Of a stretch of DNA of 14,774 nucleotides, positions 14,589 through 14,774 are shown piece after piece (within the stretch, counting starts at the first letter, position 1; the number at the start of each line of letters is the position of its first letter). Position numbers and translations under genes: made by a program. The notes beneath the pieces were generated by a model. That model was not told the DNA's origin and did not search any database. It saw only the letters and a list, made by a program, of their open reading frames with translations. Source of the stretch: RUG12395 sp034178705 (lineage in GTDB: Bacteria > Bacillota > Clostridia > Oscillospirales > CAG-272); contig JAXFQY010000085.1 of the NCBI GenBank assembly GCA_034178705.1, positions 1 through 14,774 of the forward strand. The letters run 5' to 3'.

Positions 14589-14622
14589 CAAAAAAGAAAC
14601 GGAAGTTTTTCAAAAAAACATC

Positions 14623-14651
14623 TTGACAAGAGTGGAGGGACGTGATATACT
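14623..14651 (+). promoter_or_regulatory. Strong divergent sigma-A promoter, rightward
   Basis: TTGACA (14623-14628), a 17-base spacer and TATACT (14646-14651). The AT-rich stretch just upstream (GTTTTTCAAAAAAACATC, about 14605-14622) would serve as an UP element. Only 44 bases separate its -35 from that of the leftward aro promoter. The strength and the downstream sequence suggest a ribosomal RNA promoter. Confidence 0.85.
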
Positions 14652-14657
14652 AACAAA

Positions 14658-14774
14658 GCTGTCGCGAAAAAGCGCGGCTCGGTCCTTGAAAAACGGAATA
14701 ACAGAAAGAGGAAAGCACTTACAAAAGATAAGTGACGGAACTCGACAATTCTTTAGAGTAACTACAACTCAAAA
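14658..14774 (+). ncRNA. Probable leader of a ribosomal RNA operon (runs off the window)
   Basis: Downstream of the strong promoter there is no ORF. The RNA begins with a CGCG-AAAAAG-CGCG hairpin, then GGTCCTTGAAAAACGGAATAA (about 14681-14700, shown here in part as a boxA-like GGTCCTTGAAAA), a hairpin CACTTA/TAAGTG (14716-14734), and an A-rich end, AACTACAACTCAAAA. Sequences of the form 'xTCCTTGAAAAxxGxATAAC' are familiar from rRNA leaders and spacers of Firmicutes, and 16S genes there often follow an A/T-rich stretch such as this. The 16S gene itself is not in view, so the call is inferred. Confidence 0.55.

Noticed and set aside
14313..14591. 92-codon minus-strand ORF overlapping the aro leader
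   Set aside because: It runs in another frame across the terminator and promoter, starts upstream of the promoter -10, and its protein is low-complexity. The 29-codon peptide in the overlapping frame has a clear rationale.

Overview
The window looks like a chromosomal segment of a Gram-positive anaerobe of the class Clostridia, probably an Oscillospirales/Ruminococcaceae-type lineage. The reasons are strong AGGAGG-type ribosome binding sites, a lipoprotein PstS, a pst-phoU-phoBR cluster, clostridial-type aromatic enzymes and sigma-A promoters. The lineage is inferred from gene style, not from a marker gene.

Left edge (1-695): the 3' end of an AT-rich gene with YcxB-like character, then about 500 bases without a convincing gene. 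These hold a pyrimidine tract followed by an uninterrupted 58-base purine run, a set of mutually exclusive short hairpins, a strong rightward intrinsic terminator with no obvious gene in front of it, and the control region of the phosphate operon. That control region has three TTAC(A/C) repeats spaced exactly 11 bases apart (a Pho box) and an extended -10.

Plus-strand block (704-7180): one tightly packed phosphate operon, pstS-pstC-pstA-pstB-phoU-phoB-phoR. It makes the high-affinity phosphate ABC importer, its PhoU regulator and the two-component system that probably controls it through the Pho box. The PstS protein is circularly permuted relative to the textbook order: the half that is normally C-terminal comes first.

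Middle (7181-7469): a convergent intergenic region with a hairpin that probably ends transcription from both sides.

Minus-strand block (14578 down to 7470): one aromatic amino acid operon read leftward, aroF-tyrA-aroB-aroA-aroC-pheA-aroQ, mostly with 4-base ATGA overlaps. It covers DAHP synthesis, most of the shikimate pathway, and the branches to phenylalanine and tyrosine; aroE and aroK are absent. The leader is the most interesting part of the window. A near-consensus promoter overlaps a perfect 10+10 base palindrome. The transcript then encodes a 29-residue peptide with seven consecutive aromatic residues (FYYYFYF), followed by a candidate antiterminator and a perfect 13-bp terminator just before aroF. 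This is the layout of ribosome-mediated Phe/Tyr attenuation, a mechanism not usually expected in Firmicutes, where T-box leaders are the norm.

Right edge (14623-14774): a second, divergent, near-consensus promoter starts an RNA that reads out of the window. Its sequence (a boxA-like GGTCCTTGAAAA, a small hairpin, no ORF) resembles the leader of a ribosomal RNA operon, so a 16S gene probably begins just beyond the end.
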